Below, one piece after another: positions 1-9,714 of a DNA stretch of 64,000 bases. The position numbers and the translations under genes are program-made. The DNA comes from Clostridium muellerianum (GTDB lineage: Bacteria > Bacillota > Clostridia > Clostridiales > Clostridiaceae), in contig NZ_JABBNI010000017.1 of NCBI RefSeq assembly GCF_012926525.1, forward strand, positions 32,038 through 96,037. Direction: 5' to 3'. Position 1 is the first letter of the stretch. Every line of letters begins with the position of its first letter. Under the pieces are notes generated by a model. It was not told the DNA's origin, did no database searches, and saw only the letters and a list, made by a program, of their open reading frames with translations.

Positions 1-1
1 T

Positions 2-1834
2 TCAGAAAAAAATGTAGTTATAAATTTGCTTAAATCAGCAAAAGAGTCTGAAAGTAGCGATACATTTATTAAACAGAATCAAGATATGGAAGTTACACTA
101 GAAGCTTATGCAAAGGAGGCAAAAAATCTTGATCAAATTTTTATAGTAGATACAAAGGGAACTATAATATCAAGCAGTCTTAAAGATTCTATAGGCAAAA
201 GTTTAACTGATAGATCTTACAATAAACCAACCTTAGAAGGTAAAGCATCTATAAGTGAAATGGTTTTATGTAAAACTACTAATATTCCTATAATAGTTTT
301 TACAAATCCTATAAAAAGCGGTAATGAAGTTATAGGGTATGTAGGTACAACAGTTATTGGAAGTAGCTTTTCAAAATATTTAAATAATGCAAAAATAAGC
401 AACTGCCCATCAAGTTATGTTTTTCTAGTTGATTATAAAGGAAATTTAATTTACCATCCTACTAAAGAAAAAATAGGTAAAGCTGCAGATGTTACTGAGA
501 TAAAAAGTATAGCTAATAAATTAGATAGTGGCGAAAATGTAAAGGGAGATATACTTAAGTATACTTATAATAATGAGAAAAAAATAGCAGCATATTCGAT
601 AGTTCCTGAAACAAACTGGGTTTTAGTAACTACTGGTGATGCAGTCGAAGTTACTAAAGATGTAAGAAATATGACATACTTAATAATAATTATAGCAAGT
701 ATATTATCATTAATAGCTATGGGAGTAGGATATTTATTTTCACTAAAAATTACAAAACCTATTGTAGAAATAACTGAACTTGTAAATAGAACCTGTGATT
801 TGGATTTGAAAGATGATAAAGATTATGAGGGATTGTATAAATATAATGATGAAGTAGGAGAAATTTTTAAGGCAGTTGGCAGTATGAGAAAAATTCTAAG
901 AGAAATGGTTGAAAGCTTAAGTTCAGCTTCACAAACTATAAATTCAAATGCAGCGTTAGTTGAAAGTTTAACTGTTGAATTAAAAGGTTATGCTGAGCAA
1001 ACAGCATCTGAAAGCCAAAATCTTTCAGCAGGTATGGAACAAAATGCGGCTACAGTAGAAGAAGTTTCAGCTTCTTCTGACGAAATGGGGAATGCAGTAA
1101 ATTCTATGGCTGAAAAAGCTACAGATGGTTTAAGTAATGCTAATGCTATTGCTGAAAGAGCAGAAAAACTTAAAAGTTCGGCAGTTGAATCTAGCACAAA
1201 AGCTAATTCAATATATACTTCAGTAAAAACTGATTTAGAAAAGGCTATTGAAAATTCTAAATCTATTGAAAAAATAAATGAGTTGTCCTCATCTATACTT
1301 AGTATTACAGAACAAACAAATTTGCTTGCGCTTAATGCAGCTATAGAAGCAGCTAGAGCTGGAGAAGCTGGAAAAGGTTTTGCTGTAGTGGCTAATGAAG
1401 TTGGCAAATTAGCAGAAGAATCAGCAGTAACAGCTGGTAATATTCAAAATATAGTTAATCAAGTAGTAGGTTCTGTAAGAGATTTATCAGATAACTCAAC
1501 TAAACTGCTTAAATTTATTAATCAAACTGTATTAACGGATTATAATAAATTAATGGATACAGGTGAAAAATACAATGAGGATGCTGATTTAGTTAATAAT
1601 TTTATGCTTGATTTTAGTGCTTTAGCTGAAGAATTAAGTTCATCTATATCTGACATAGCTAATGCTATAGGTGAAGTAGCAAACACTGTAAGTGATGGAG
1701 CTAGAGGTGTAACTGAAATAGCTAATAAAGCATCTAATATAAATGAAAAATTAGAAAGTATAAAATCCACTACTGAAATTAATAAACATAGTGCGGAGGA
1801 ATTACAACAAATTATATCTAAATTCAAACTATAA
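2..1834 (+). CDS. Methyl-accepting chemotaxis protein, 5' end outside the window
   Basis: The frame is open to the first base of the window, so the true start lies upstream; the TTG at 26 is only an internal codon. The visible part begins in an extracellular Cache-type sensor (residues ~1-215 of the visible frame). A single membrane segment follows (~225-245, rich in I and L), then a HAMP linker ([13 protein letters not shown]) and a long helical cytoplasmic signalling domain. The signalling hairpin tip is recognisable by [19 protein letters not shown] and [17 protein letters not shown]. Family knowledge: such receptors bind small ligands outside the cell and control the CheA kinase. No chemotaxis partner is adjacent, so this is an orphan receptor. 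Function is confident; the ligand is unknown. Confidence 0.93.
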   Translation, partial: SEKNVVINLLKSAKESESSDTFIKQNQDMEVTLEAYAKEAKNLDQIFIVDTKGTIISSSLKDSIGKSLTDRSYNKPTLEGKASISEMVLCKTTNIPIIVFTNPIKSGNEVIGYVGTTVIGSSFSKYLNNAKISNCPSSYVFLVDYKGNLIYHPTKEKIGKAADVTEIKSIANKLDSGENVKGDILKYTYNNEKKIAAYSIVPETNWVLVTTGDAVEVTKDVRNMTYLIIIIASILSLIAMGVGYLFSLKITKPIVEITELVNRTCDLDLKDDKDYEGLYKYNDEVGEIFKAVGSMRKILREMVESLSSASQTINSNAALVESLTVELKGYAEQTASESQNLSAGMEQNAATVEEVSASSDEMGNAVNSMAEKATDGLSNANAIAERAEKLKSSAVESSTKANSIYTSVKTDLEKAIENSKSIEKINELSSSILSITEQTNLLALNAAIEAARAGEAGKGFAVVANEVGKLAEESAVTAGNIQNIVNQVVGSVRDLSDNSTKLLKFINQTVLTDYNKLMDTGEKYNEDADLVNNFMLDFSALAEELSSSISDIANAIGEVANTVSDGARGVTEIANKASNINEKLESIKSTTEINKHSAEELQQIISKFKL

Positions 1835-1874
1835 CATAATTAAGTGTAGTTAACATAACACCACTTAGATGAAT

Positions 1875-1925
1875 AAGCGACTATCACCAAATCAGAGATT
1901 TGATGATAGTCGCTTAAACTTTTTT
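1875..1925 (+). terminator. Rho-independent terminator of the chemotaxis receptor
   Basis: A perfect 12-bp stem (AAGCGACTATCA paired with TGATAGTCGCTT) is extended inward by a further 6-bp stem (CAAATC/GATTTG) around an AGA loop. A run of Ts follows from 1919. Confidence 0.9.
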
Positions 1926-2004
1926 ACTAAGACTATTAGAAAAATATTTAAATCTACTTTCAGCTTTGGTATTACATTTCTCTGCATAAGTTAAATTTCT
2001 AGTG

Positions 2005-2029
2005 TTGTTATTTTTTTGAATATGCCTTA
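2005..2029 (+). repeat. Solo end of the 160-bp palindromic element found at 26453 and 30664
   Basis: The 22 bases TTGTTATTTTTTTGAATATG plus CC match exactly the reverse complement of the left end of the two full elements. Nothing else of the element is recognisable around it. It is the only structure I see in the 1835-2186 gap besides the terminator. Confidence 0.6.
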
Positions 2030-2186
2030 TATAATAAAGCTTGTATAAAACCTATTTTTTATATAGGTGATAATAGAATGTTAATTACATAAAACATGTG
2101 CTATAATTTCTATATATTAACATATAATTGTAAAAAATAACAGAACACCATTGTTTTAAAAATATGTTTTGGGGATGATAAATAAA

Positions 2187-2681
2187 ATGATTAAGCAAGG
2201 GAGTATTTGTATAAGAACTATTGAAGAATGTGATTTGAAAGTAATATATGAATTAAATTCACAAAAAAAACGAGGGAATTATCAGGAATTTCAATTTGAG
2301 TCATTTCGTAAACTACAAATGCAATATGAAAAAGATGGCTTTTGCTCTTCTGAATTCCAAATGCTGAATGTAGAAGGAGGAGAAAAATCAATTGGTTTGG
2401 TGTATCTTAGCTTTTATAGGCAAGGGATTGCACGAATTGGTTTAGTTCTAAATCCTGATAGCTGTAATAAAGGAAATGGAAAAGTTGTACTCGATTTAAT
2501 AGTAAAATATATATTTGATAATTATCCAATAGTAAGGATAGAAGCAGACACTGATGTAGAAAATATTATTGCACAAAAAGTACTTGAAAAGTTTGGCTTT
2601 TTAAAAGAGGGTACATTAAGAAAGTACCGTTATCATCATGGTACATATCATGATTCATATATGTATAGCATTATAAAATAA
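2187..2681 (+). CDS. GNAT family N-acetyltransferase (RimJ/RimL-like)
   Basis: A 164-residue protein with the RimJ/RimL-type acetyltransferase pattern. An N-terminal strand IRTIEECDL is followed by a central strand ARIGLVLNP, and then an acetyl-CoA loop region with the shortened signature NKGNGKVVLDLIV. A C-terminal segment, AQKVLEKFGFLKEGTLRKY, is typical of the family. The chosen ATG at 2187 is preceded by GGGG at about 12 bases; an in-frame TTG (2169) and ATG (2175) lie upstream and cannot be excluded. Family members transfer acetyl groups to protein N-termini or small amines; the substrate here cannot be deduced. No operon partners. Confidence 0.85.
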   Translation: MIKQGSICIRTIEECDLKVIYELNSQKKRGNYQEFQFESFRKLQMQYEKDGFCSSEFQMLNVEGGEKSIGLVYLSFYRQGIARIGLVLNPDSCNKGNGKVVLDLIVKYIFDNYPIVRIEADTDVENIIAQKVLEKFGFLKEGTLRKYRYHHGTYHDSYMYSIIK

Positions 2682-2882
2682 ATATGTGGCCAAATTACTT
2701 AAAAGATAATTAATAAAGATTATGTCATACCCTAGAATATGGAAGTAAACTAACTTGCCCAAATATAATAAACAATTTATAAAAACACTGAGTTATTGGA
2801 ATTTTACAGTATTTTTATGGCGTAACAAAAAAATTTCTATATCTTAATAAACAATTGTAATTAGTTAAGGGAGGTTTAGAAA

Positions 2883-3839
2883 ATGAAATGTGGTGATTGG
2901 AATGTATCAACATTGAAAAAAGAGGGTATGAGTGAAAGTCGAATCAATGAGCTAATAGATTTTATTAAAAAAGAAAACAAGACTATACATAGTATAGTTG
3001 TTATAAAAAGTGGTAATATAGTTAAAGATATAAGTTTTAATGGATATTCAAGTGAAGATAGGCACGCCATTTACTCATGTTCTAAAAGCATAACTTCTGC
3101 ACTAATTGGAAAATCAATTCAACAAGGTTTTATTAAAGATGTCAGTCAAAAGGTATTAGACTTTTTTCCAGAGATAACACTTAGAGAAGAAAATAGAAGA
3201 TTAGAAAATATGTCTATAGAAGATCTTTTAATTATGGCCACTGGTTTAGAATGGAATGATATGAAGAATTATAATGAAATGTGGGACAGTGATAATTGGG
3301 TGGAATACTTCTTTAGCCGGCCTGTGCAGTGTCTTCCAGGAACTAAATTTACTTATTGTAGTGGGGTAGCACATATACTTCAATTTATAATAGAAAAGGT
3401 CACAGGTGAAGAAGTGTTTTCCTATGCCAAAAGGGTATTATTTGAACCATTAGGTATATCAAATGTTTTGTGGGACAAAGAAAGTAATGGAATGTTAGGC
3501 AGTATAGAAATGACTCCATTGGATATGGCAAAGGTTGGCTATATGTACTTAAATAAAGGAATATGGAAAGGTGAAAAAATTATTCCTGAACATTGGGTTA
3601 CTATTTCCACGTCCAAACATATAGATACCCCAAACAACTTGAACGAAATAACAAACTTTGGAGCAGGATATGGATATTTGTGGTGGAATAACTATTTTGG
3701 AGGATATCATGCAAATGGATTTGGAGGACAATATATGTTTGTAGTACCCGAATCAGATATAGTAGTTGTTTTTACAGGAGAAGTCTTTGGACAAGACTTT
3801 TTTATGCCACAATTAGCAATGGAGAAGTATATTATTTAA
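2883..3839 (+). CDS. Beta-lactamase-fold serine hydrolase
   Basis: A 318-residue protein of the class C beta-lactamase / penicillin-binding-protein-like family (PF00144). The SxxK catalytic motif is seen as S65-C-S-K68 (YSCSKSITSALIGKSI). The second motif is a YxS variant in FTYCSGVAH, and a C-terminal HANGFGGQ supplies the HxG-like motif. There is no signal peptide, so it is probably cytoplasmic, and it is more likely an esterase or peptidase than a drug-resistance enzyme. The start is supported by GGGAGG about 8 bases upstream. It is a single gene, with a 200-bp gap upstream. Confidence 0.88.
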   Translation: MKCGDWNVSTLKKEGMSESRINELIDFIKKENKTIHSIVVIKSGNIVKDISFNGYSSEDRHAIYSCSKSITSALIGKSIQQGFIKDVSQKVLDFFPEITLREENRRLENMSIEDLLIMATGLEWNDMKNYNEMWDSDNWVEYFFSRPVQCLPGTKFTYCSGVAHILQFIIEKVTGEEVFSYAKRVLFEPLGISNVLWDKESNGMLGSIEMTPLDMAKVGYMYLNKGIWKGEKIIPEHWVTISTSKHIDTPNNLNEITNFGAGYGYLWWNNYFGGYHANGFGGQYMFVVPESDIVVVFTGEVFGQDFFMPQLAMEKYII

Positions 3840-3920
3840 CTTGCTAAAGAGCGAAAAAATGGAAGGAATTTCAAATTAAATATAGAATATTAATCTTAGA
3901 AGTAGGAAGGGGTTGGTAAT

Positions 3921-5303
3921 ATGATGATTTCAAAAGATATACTTCAGGAAGTATTATCAAAAGCATTACGCAGTGGCGGTGATTTTGCTGAAATATTTGC
4001 AGAGGATACCATAAAAAATAACATAAACATGACTAGTGGTAAAATTGAAAATGCTGTATCCGGCAGAGATTTTGGTGTTGGGGTAAGGATATTTAAAGGA
4101 CTAAGATGCGTATATGCATATACTAACGATAAAAGTAGAGAAGGTTTGCTGGAAACTGCTTACAGGGCAGCAAGTGCTTTAGGAGAAGGTAATGAGGAAA
4201 AAGACATTAACCTTATGGAAAGAATAAATTCAAATATTCATCCAATAATGTATGTGCCTTCTTCAGTAGGAAATGCGAAAAAGGTAAATGTAATGAAGCA
4301 AGCTTATGGAGCTGCTAAGGATTACAGCAGTGAAATTGCTCAGGTAGGTGTTTATTATGGCGATGTAGATCAAAAAATACTCATTGCAAATAGTGAAGGA
4401 CTTTTAACAGAGGACAGAAGAATAAGAACAAGATTATTCATACAGTCTATTGCCAGTAACGGAAAGGAAAATCAGGTGAGCATGGAGGGACCAGGAAGAA
4501 GAATGGGCTTTGAAATGTTTGAAATTATAGATCCTGTTTTTTATGCTAGGAAAGCAAGTGAAACTGCTGTAACTATGCTTCATGCTGATTTTTGTCCTGC
4601 TGGAAAAATGACCGTTGCAATTGACAATGCCTTCGGTGGTGTAATATTCCATGAAGCCTGCGGACATTCTTTAGAGGCAAGCTCTGTGGCTAAAGGAAAT
4701 TCTGTTTTTGCAGGAAAACTGGGGCAGAAGATAGCATCAGAAAAGGTAACAGCAATAGATGACGGAACTATGCCAAATCTCTGGGGGTCATTGAATATTG
4801 ATGATGAAGGAATGCCAACAAGAAAAAAGGTTCTTATTGAAAAAGGTATATTAAAAGGATACATGGTAGACAAACTTAATGGAAGAAGAATGAACATGGA
4901 GCCGACAGGAAGCAGTAGAAGAGAATCCTATAGATATGCGCCTACTTCAAGAATGACTAATACCTTTATTGCAGCAGGTGAGGACTCAAATGAGTCTATT
5001 ATTGCGTCTATAGACAATGGACTCTATGCTAAAAAGATGGGTGGAGGTTCTGTAAATCCTGTTAATGGGGAATTTAACTTTGCAGTAAATGAAGGTTATC
5101 TTGTAAAGAATGGTAAAATTGATAAACCAGTTAGAGGAGCTACTTTGATAGGTAAAGGTGACGAAATCCTCATGAACATAGATATGGTAGGAAAAGATAT
5201 GCAGCAGGGTCAAGGAATGTGTGGTGCTGCTAGTGGAAGTATTCCTACTAATGTTGGACAGCCTATGATAAGGGTTTCTGAAATAACTGTTGGTGGAAGG
5301 TAA
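3921..5303 (+). CDS. tldD: TldD, metalloprotease subunit
   Basis: A 460-residue protein of the TldD/PmbA family. The zinc-binding HExxxH motif is seen as HEACGH at residues 244-249, directly followed by the conserved LEASSVAKG segment. The C-terminal glycine-rich region (CGAASGSIPTNVGQPMIRVSE) is also family-typical. TldD is the catalytic half of a TldD/TldE heterodimer that degrades unfolded peptides and trims modified peptide precursors such as microcins. The gene starts 12-15 bases after a GAAGGGG ribosome site and lies 17 bp upstream of its partner, so the two are surely one operon. Length matches the family. Confidence 0.95.
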   Translation: MMISKDILQEVLSKALRSGGDFAEIFAEDTIKNNINMTSGKIENAVSGRDFGVGVRIFKGLRCVYAYTNDKSREGLLETAYRAASALGEGNEEKDINLMERINSNIHPIMYVPSSVGNAKKVNVMKQAYGAAKDYSSEIAQVGVYYGDVDQKILIANSEGLLTEDRRIRTRLFIQSIASNGKENQVSMEGPGRRMGFEMFEIIDPVFYARKASETAVTMLHADFCPAGKMTVAIDNAFGGVIFHEACGHSLEASSVAKGNSVFAGKLGQKIASEKVTAIDDGTMPNLWGSLNIDDEGMPTRKKVLIEKGILKGYMVDKLNGRRMNMEPTGSSRRESYRYAPTSRMTNTFIAAGEDSNESIIASIDNGLYAKKMGGGSVNPVNGEFNFAVNEGYLVKNGKIDKPVRGATLIGKGDEILMNIDMVGKDMQQGQGMCGAASGSIPTNVGQPMIRVSEITVGGR

Positions 5304-5320
5304 GAAAGGGGGTTTTTCAG

Positions 5321-6673
5321 ATGACATTAGATGAATTTAAGAAAGCTGTATTTGAGAAGGCAGAGCTTAGTGGTTTTAGCGAATATGAAATATATTATTC
5401 AAGTGGAAATTCTCTTGACATACAGGTGTTTGAAGGTGAAATAGATAAATATACTGTAAGCGGAAGTAAAGGTCTTAGTTTTAGAGGATTATTCAAGGGA
5501 AAAATGGGTTATGCCTACACTGAGATATTGGATGAAGAAGCTGTTAATTTTGTTGTAAATTCAGCAAAAGAAAATGCTTGCGTTATTGAAAAAGAGGATA
5601 AAGAAATTATATATGGGGGAAATGACAGATATAGTGAGTTTGATGGCTTTGAGGAAAAGCTTTCAAAAGCTCCAGTTAATGAAAAGATAAAGCTGGCTTT
5701 TGATTTGGAAGATGAGACTAAGAAGCAGGATAAAAGTATTGTAAGAGTTGACAGTGAAATAAATGAAGCAGAAAGTTTCACTGAAATAATAAATTCAAAG
5801 GGGCTTAATTTGTCCTTTAAATCAAACTTTATATTTGCTTTTGCTGAGGCAGTTGTTAAAGATGGTGAAAGAATGAATTCAGGTTATGCATTCAAAGCGG
5901 GTAAAAGTCTTGAAGAAATAGATGTGAGCAGGCTTTCTAAAGAAGTTGCAAGTAATACATTAGCCTACAAAGGAGCCCAAACAGTAAAATCAGGTAAGTA
6001 CAGAGTAGCTTTCAAAAATGATATAGCAGCTAAATTACTTCAAACTTTTTCAGGCATATTTAGTGCGGATAGTGTACAAAAGGGAATGTCTTTATTAAAG
6101 GATAAGATAGGAGAAACAATTGGTAGCAATGCAGTAACCATCGTGGATGACCCACTTCTAAAAGAAGGATTAAAGTCCAGACCTTTTGATGCTGAAGGAG
6201 TTGCAGCTTATACTAAGAAGGTTGTAAAAGAGGGTAAACTTAAAACTCTGCTTCACAATTTGAGAACTGCAGCTAAAGAAGGAGTGAAAAGTACAGGAAA
6301 TGCTTCAAAAATAGCTTATTCATCACCTGTTGAGGTTGCTCCATCAAACTTTTACTTTAAACCAGGAAAGAAGAATTATGAAGAAATTCTTAGTGTCTTA
6401 GGAAATGGTATTCTTATTACAAACCTTGAAGGTCTCCATTCAGGTGCAAATCCTGTGTCAGGTGACTTTTCATTGGCTGCTAAAGGATTGTTAATAAAGG
6501 ATGGAAGGGTTCATAGGCCTGTAGAGCAAATTACGGTTTCAGGAAATTTCTACGATCTTCTAAAAAATATTGAAGAGTTAGGTTCGGATTTAAAATTTGG
6601 AATTCCTTCAGGAAAAGGATATTTTGGCAGTCCAACAGTAATAGTTAAGGAGCTTTCTATAGCTGGAGAATAA
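5321..6673 (+). CDS. pmbA: TldE/PmbA, non-catalytic partner of TldD
   Basis: A 450-residue TldD/PmbA family protein that lacks the HExxxH zinc motif present in its upstream neighbour, as expected for the TldE half. The N-terminal domain (ALS GFSEYEIYYSSG-type start) and the C-terminal segment around GLHSGANPVSGDFSLAA are recognisable; the latter corresponds to the conserved glycine/asparagine region lining the shared cavity. The ribosome site AAAGGGGG precedes the ATG. It is co-transcribed with tldD. In known pairs the E subunit forms the substrate channel together with TldD. Confidence 0.93.
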   Translation: MTLDEFKKAVFEKAELSGFSEYEIYYSSGNSLDIQVFEGEIDKYTVSGSKGLSFRGLFKGKMGYAYTEILDEEAVNFVVNSAKENACVIEKEDKEIIYGGNDRYSEFDGFEEKLSKAPVNEKIKLAFDLEDETKKQDKSIVRVDSEINEAESFTEIINSKGLNLSFKSNFIFAFAEAVVKDGERMNSGYAFKAGKSLEEIDVSRLSKEVASNTLAYKGAQTVKSGKYRVAFKNDIAAKLLQTFSGIFSADSVQKGMSLLKDKIGETIGSNAVTIVDDPLLKEGLKSRPFDAEGVAAYTKKVVKEGKLKTLLHNLRTAAKEGVKSTGNASKIAYSSPVEVAPSNFYFKPGKKNYEEILSVLGNGILITNLEGLHSGANPVSGDFSLAAKGLLIKDGRVHRPVEQITVSGNFYDLLKNIEELGSDLKFGIPSGKGYFGSPTVIVKELSIAGE

Positions 6674-6864
6674 AAATAAATTTTAAAATACTAAAAACTA
6701 TATATATTATTAATAATGTTCTATTTAAGTACAATTTGACCTAAAGTTTACTACACAATGTATTTTAAGCTTACTAGGGTTGATTATAAAAATCCATAAG
6801 TGATATAATTTAGATACTGTAAATACATGTATTAAATATTGGCTAGTGGAAAAGGAGACAGGCA

Positions 6865-7554
6865 ATGGAAAGCAAGCAGTATAATTTAAACCCTTATGAA
6901 TTATTAAGTAAGATATATAATAACAATATTGAAGGATTTTCAGAAGAAGAAATATCTGAAGCTGAAAAACGATTGAATATAAAGCTGCCCAAGCTATTAA
7001 GAGAGTATTATTTGCATTATGGAAAATTAGGCATTAACAACTGTGTGCATAGAATTTTTTCACCAGAGGAGCTTGATTTTTCTTATAATTATTTAATGGA
7101 AGAAGTAGAAGACGAAGATGAAGAAACTACCCTTGAGGACCTGAAAAAAACAAAAAATTATTTATTGTTTTGGATAGAAAATCAGGGATGTTGGTATCAA
7201 GGAGTAGATGTTGAAGATATAAAAAATGATAATCCCAAGATTCATATAACAACTAACGATGATTTATTTGAATGGGATGTTTGTTCCAATTCTTTTTATT
7301 CTCATATATTAAGTATGATATATGAACAACTAAGGGGCAGTGATTTAGAATATGAAGATATACCTAAAGAGGATATTAGATCAGTTTTAAAACAAAATGA
7401 AATTGACATAAAAAAATTAATACCTGCTGTAAACCCTTATGATTGTGTACATGTTGTCACTTGCTGGGATGAAGATAAAAAAAGGTTATTTTACTTTACA
7501 AGAGAAAAAGAGGAACTGGAAAGTTTAAATATTATATCAGCTAAAATTATATAA
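6865..7554 (+). CDS. SMI1/KNR4 (SUKH) family protein
   Basis: A 229-residue acidic protein. Its first ~60 residues carry the SUKH signature (FSEEEISEAEKRLNIKLP then LREYYLHYGK). An acidic patch EEVEDEDEETTLEDL is followed by FWIENQGCWYQGV, the family's second conserved block. SUKH proteins act as immunity partners of polymorphic toxins in many bacteria, but no toxin gene is beside this one, so it may be an orphan. AAAGGAGA sits about 8 bases before the ATG. A terminator follows, so the gene appears monocistronic. Confidence 0.85.
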   Translation: MESKQYNLNPYELLSKIYNNNIEGFSEEEISEAEKRLNIKLPKLLREYYLHYGKLGINNCVHRIFSPEELDFSYNYLMEEVEDEDEETTLEDLKKTKNYLLFWIENQGCWYQGVDVEDIKNDNPKIHITTNDDLFEWDVCSNSFYSHILSMIYEQLRGSDLEYEDIPKEDIRSVLKQNEIDIKKLIPAVNPYDCVHVVTCWDEDKKRLFYFTREKEELESLNIISAKII

Positions 7555-7643
7555 TAACAAGTTGTTAAGCATTATGGATAGAGTGGATTATATAAAGATG
7601 CTGCTAAGTAAGGTATATAAAATTTTAGAAAAAAACAATAAGA

Positions 7644-7680
7644 AGCGGGTTAAAGTAAAATTACCTTAACCTGCTTTTAC
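7644..7680 (+). terminator. Terminator downstream of the SUKH gene
   Basis: Ten-base stem AGCGGGTTAA paired with TTAACCTGCT (one G-U), extended inward by GTAA/TTAC and followed by TTT. Confidence 0.75.
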
Positions 7681-7762
7681 TTTAACCAATTTCACACCCT
7701 CTTTATAATAAAACATTATTTCCTTTCGATGGCAGAATATCTACAAGTAGAAAAATTATAAA

Positions 7763-7792
7763 AGGTGCAGGCCATTTTATGGCACTGCACCT
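7763..7792 (-). terminator. Terminator of the small ORF at 7833-7931
   Basis: AGGTGCAG pairs with CTGCACCT and continues as GCCAT/ATGGC with a single bulged base. Read on the minus strand, the hairpin is followed by TTTTATAATTTTT. Confidence 0.7.
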
Positions 7793-7832
7793 GATTGTCT
7801 TATGTAAAATCATGATATTATATTTTACTGAA

Positions 7833-7931
7833 TTACAGTTCTTTCTTGTTTTCGGAACCAGGTGTTGTAACGATAACCTTTTCTGGAGTAATAATTAGAG
7901 CTCCCTTTGCTGTTGCAGCACCATTTAACAT
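7833..7931 (-). CDS. Small ORF of 32 residues with its own promoter and terminator
   Basis: Below the usual length cut-off, but it has all the parts of a gene. ATG is at 7929-7931 with AGAGG about 8 bases upstream. A -35/-10 pair lies at 7980-8008 and an intrinsic terminator 40 bases after the stop. The peptide begins MLNGAATAKGALIITPEK and continues with VIVTTPGSENKKEL. It is rich in small, beta-branched residues, has no cysteine and no membrane helix, and ends in a charged KKEL tail. I do not recognise a family. It could be a signalling or precursor peptide; nothing adjacent encodes a modifying enzyme or exporter on the same strand, although the next minus-strand operon is an ABC transporter. 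Confidence 0.55.
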   Translation of the reverse strand: MLNGAATAKGALIITPEKVIVTTPGSENKKEL

Positions 7932-7979
7932 TTAAAATACCTCTATTAGAAAATTTTTTGTTTTTCAACTACTTCACTT

Positions 7980-8008
7980 ATTATAGAAAATTAACTTTTC
8001 AACAACAA
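7980..8008 (-). promoter_or_regulatory. Sigma-A promoter of the small ORF
   Basis: On the minus strand TTGTTG is separated by 17 bases from a perfect TATAAT. The predicted start of transcription near 7973 leaves a leader of about 42 bases. Confidence 0.7.
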
Positions 8009-8153
8009 GATATTAACAAATTAATTAGTTACTATTAAAATTCATAGTAACTTGTCAATTTTTATCAATTATTAAAGAAACAATATATAATATCAATACA
8101 GGTGTTACCAATAGTGGTATACATGATATACTAAAAAGAAACCTCTAGATAGA

Positions 8154-8188
8154 ATAAAAAAACAGGCTAACAAACTAGCTAGTCTGTT
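8154..8188 (-). terminator. Terminator of the AbrB-ABC operon
   Basis: A nine-base stem (AACAGGCTA with TAGTCTGTT, one G-U) is followed on the minus strand by a run of seven Ts. It lies 36 bases after the permease stop. Confidence 0.75.
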
Positions 8189-8224
8189 GATTTAGATAGG
8201 TTCCATTATTTAGCTTCTATAACA

Positions 8225-8872
8225 TTATAAATCAAAAGCTTCAAAAGCTTTAACTGATTTTCTATAAACCACATATGTAAGAAAGGTATAAATTATTATT
8301 CCTGCTGACAATACAATCAATTTATAAACAAGGTACTGTGGGTCTTTTGCATTCAGATAATCTCTTACAAATGGTACAACATGTACACAAGTTTCTGCAA
8401 TTACTATGTAAACAGATATTGCAATAGTTGATTTTGCAAAAGCAGCTCCTACCTTGTTAACGTCTTTGTAGTAAATCTTAAAGAAAATGTAGTTGAATAA
8501 GCCAAGCATTATAAGTGAAACGCCGAACAAAGTAATATTTGCATTCATACCAACCTTATTACCAGGTACTGGCATATTTTGGCGTATGATCGCAAAAGGT
8601 ATTGCTATAATTATCTGTGCTAGTTGTAGAAGAATTACAAAAGCAAAACGTGACTTTACAATATCTTTTTTTGCAATAGGCAGTGTTAGAGTATAAAAAA
8701 CATCATTGTTTTCTCTGCCATTTAAGCATGTGAAAAACACAGCTAGTCCTGTATAAAAGAACACAACGTAGTATGTATAGTTGGGTATGATAAGCATCAT
8801 GGAAAGAATAAGAAAAATAGGTGCTGTAGGATGCATAGAAAGCAATAATTCTTTTCTTAAAAGATTTCTCAT
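8225..8872 (-). CDS. ABC-2 type transporter permease
   Basis: A 215-residue protein made almost entirely of hydrophobic helices. I count six likely membrane segments, for example FLILSMMLIIPNY near residue 20 and KLIVLSAGIIIYTFLTYVVY near 185. The loop FYTLTLPIAKKDIVKSRF between the second and third segments is typical of small ABC-2 permeases (ABC2_membrane_5 type). Its start codon overlaps the stop of the upstream ATPase gene by one base (TAATG), which implies translational coupling. Substrate unknown; relatives in Firmicutes export drugs, peptides or act in envelope stress. Confidence 0.82.
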   Translation of the reverse strand: MRNLLRKELLLSMHPTAPIFLILSMMLIIPNYTYYVVFFYTGLAVFFTCLNGRENNDVFYTLTLPIAKKDIVKSRFAFVILLQLAQIIIAIPFAIIRQNMPVPGNKVGMNANITLFGVSLIMLGLFNYIFFKIYYKDVNKVGAAFAKSTIAISVYIVIAETCVHVVPFVRDYLNAKDPQYLVYKLIVLSAGIIIYTFLTYVVYRKSVKAFEAFDL

Positions 8873-9714
8873 TATTCTCCCTCCTTTTCAAGATGAACCA
8901 TGATTGACTCTAAATCAGCATTTATATAATCAATACCTAAAGATGAAATATCCTTTGTCCTAATAAGTGCTGAAAAACCGTTTTTGCTTTTTTTACAACC
9001 AATCAGTTTTGGTTGTAAATTTTCGGTTAATTGATTTTTTGTAAGTTCTAAAACTTTATATCCATCTACAAATGATTTGATGTTGGATTCAGCAAAAATC
9101 ATACCGTGTTTGATATAAATGATATTATCAGCACACTTATCAAGGTCAGAGGTGATGTGAGTTGAAAACAATATGGTAATTCCGTTGTCACAAAGTTCCA
9201 TAAACACATCAAGCAAATCATCTCTTGAAATAGGGTCAAGTCCACTAGTAGGTTCATCAAGGATAAGTAGCTCTGCATTATGTGATAATGCAAGAGTTAA
9301 GGCATATTTGACTTTCATGCCTGCTGATAACTGTTCAGGTGTTTTGTTTTCATCCAATTTGAACATAGCCATATATTTGGAATAGGCAGCATCGTCCCAT
9401 TTATCATAAAATGATTTAGTAATAGCTGTAATTGTTTTAATTCTTTTCTTTGAATAGTAATCAACTCCACCAGAAACAAAACCTACACGCTGTTTGGTAC
9501 CAAATTCATTGTCACGAAAGTTATTATCAAAAAATATGATCTCACCATTATCAGGATGCACAAAATTGAATAGTGATTTTAACGCTGTGGATTTGCCTGC
9601 TCCATTTCTGCCTATGAATCCTGTGATTTTTCCCTTTGCAAGAGAAAATGATACGTTTTTTAGCTCAAAAGCAGGATATTTTTTACACAGATTTTTTACT
9701 TCAAGTACATTCAT
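8872..9714 (-). CDS. ABC transporter ATP-binding protein
   Basis: A 280-residue nucleotide-binding subunit. Walker A is GRNGAGKST (about residues 35-43), the signature region is LSAGMKVKYALTLAL, and Walker B is LLILDEPTSGLDP, followed by the switch histidine in FSTHITSD. The signature reads LSAGM rather than LSGGQ, as in YtrB/BcrA-like exporters. It sits between an AbrB-like regulator (4-base ATGA overlap upstream) and the permease (1-base overlap downstream), so all three are one tightly coupled operon. Confidence 0.93.
   Translation of the reverse strand: MNVLEVKNLCKKYPAFELKNVSFSLAKGKITGFIGRNGAGKSTALKSLFNFVHPDNGEIIFFDNNFRDNEFGTKQRVGFVSGGVDYYSKKRIKTITAITKSFYDKWDDAAYSKYMAMFKLDENKTPEQLSAGMKVKYALTLALSHNAELLILDEPTSGLDPISRDDLLDVFMELCDNGITILFSTHITSDLDKCADNIIYIKHGMIFAESNIKSFVDGYKVLELTKNQLTENLQPKLIGCKKSKNGFSALIRTKDISSLGIDYINADLESIMVHLEKEGE

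Noticed and set aside
988..1407. Long minus-strand open frame inside the chemotaxis receptor
   Set aside because: It is the mirror of a low-complexity helical signalling domain (Ala/Ser/Glu-rich codons), without a ribosome site. The plus strand is plainly coding.
4434..5327. Several minus-strand frames opposite tldD
   Set aside because: They overlap strongly conserved TldD coding sequence and show no family features or ribosome sites.
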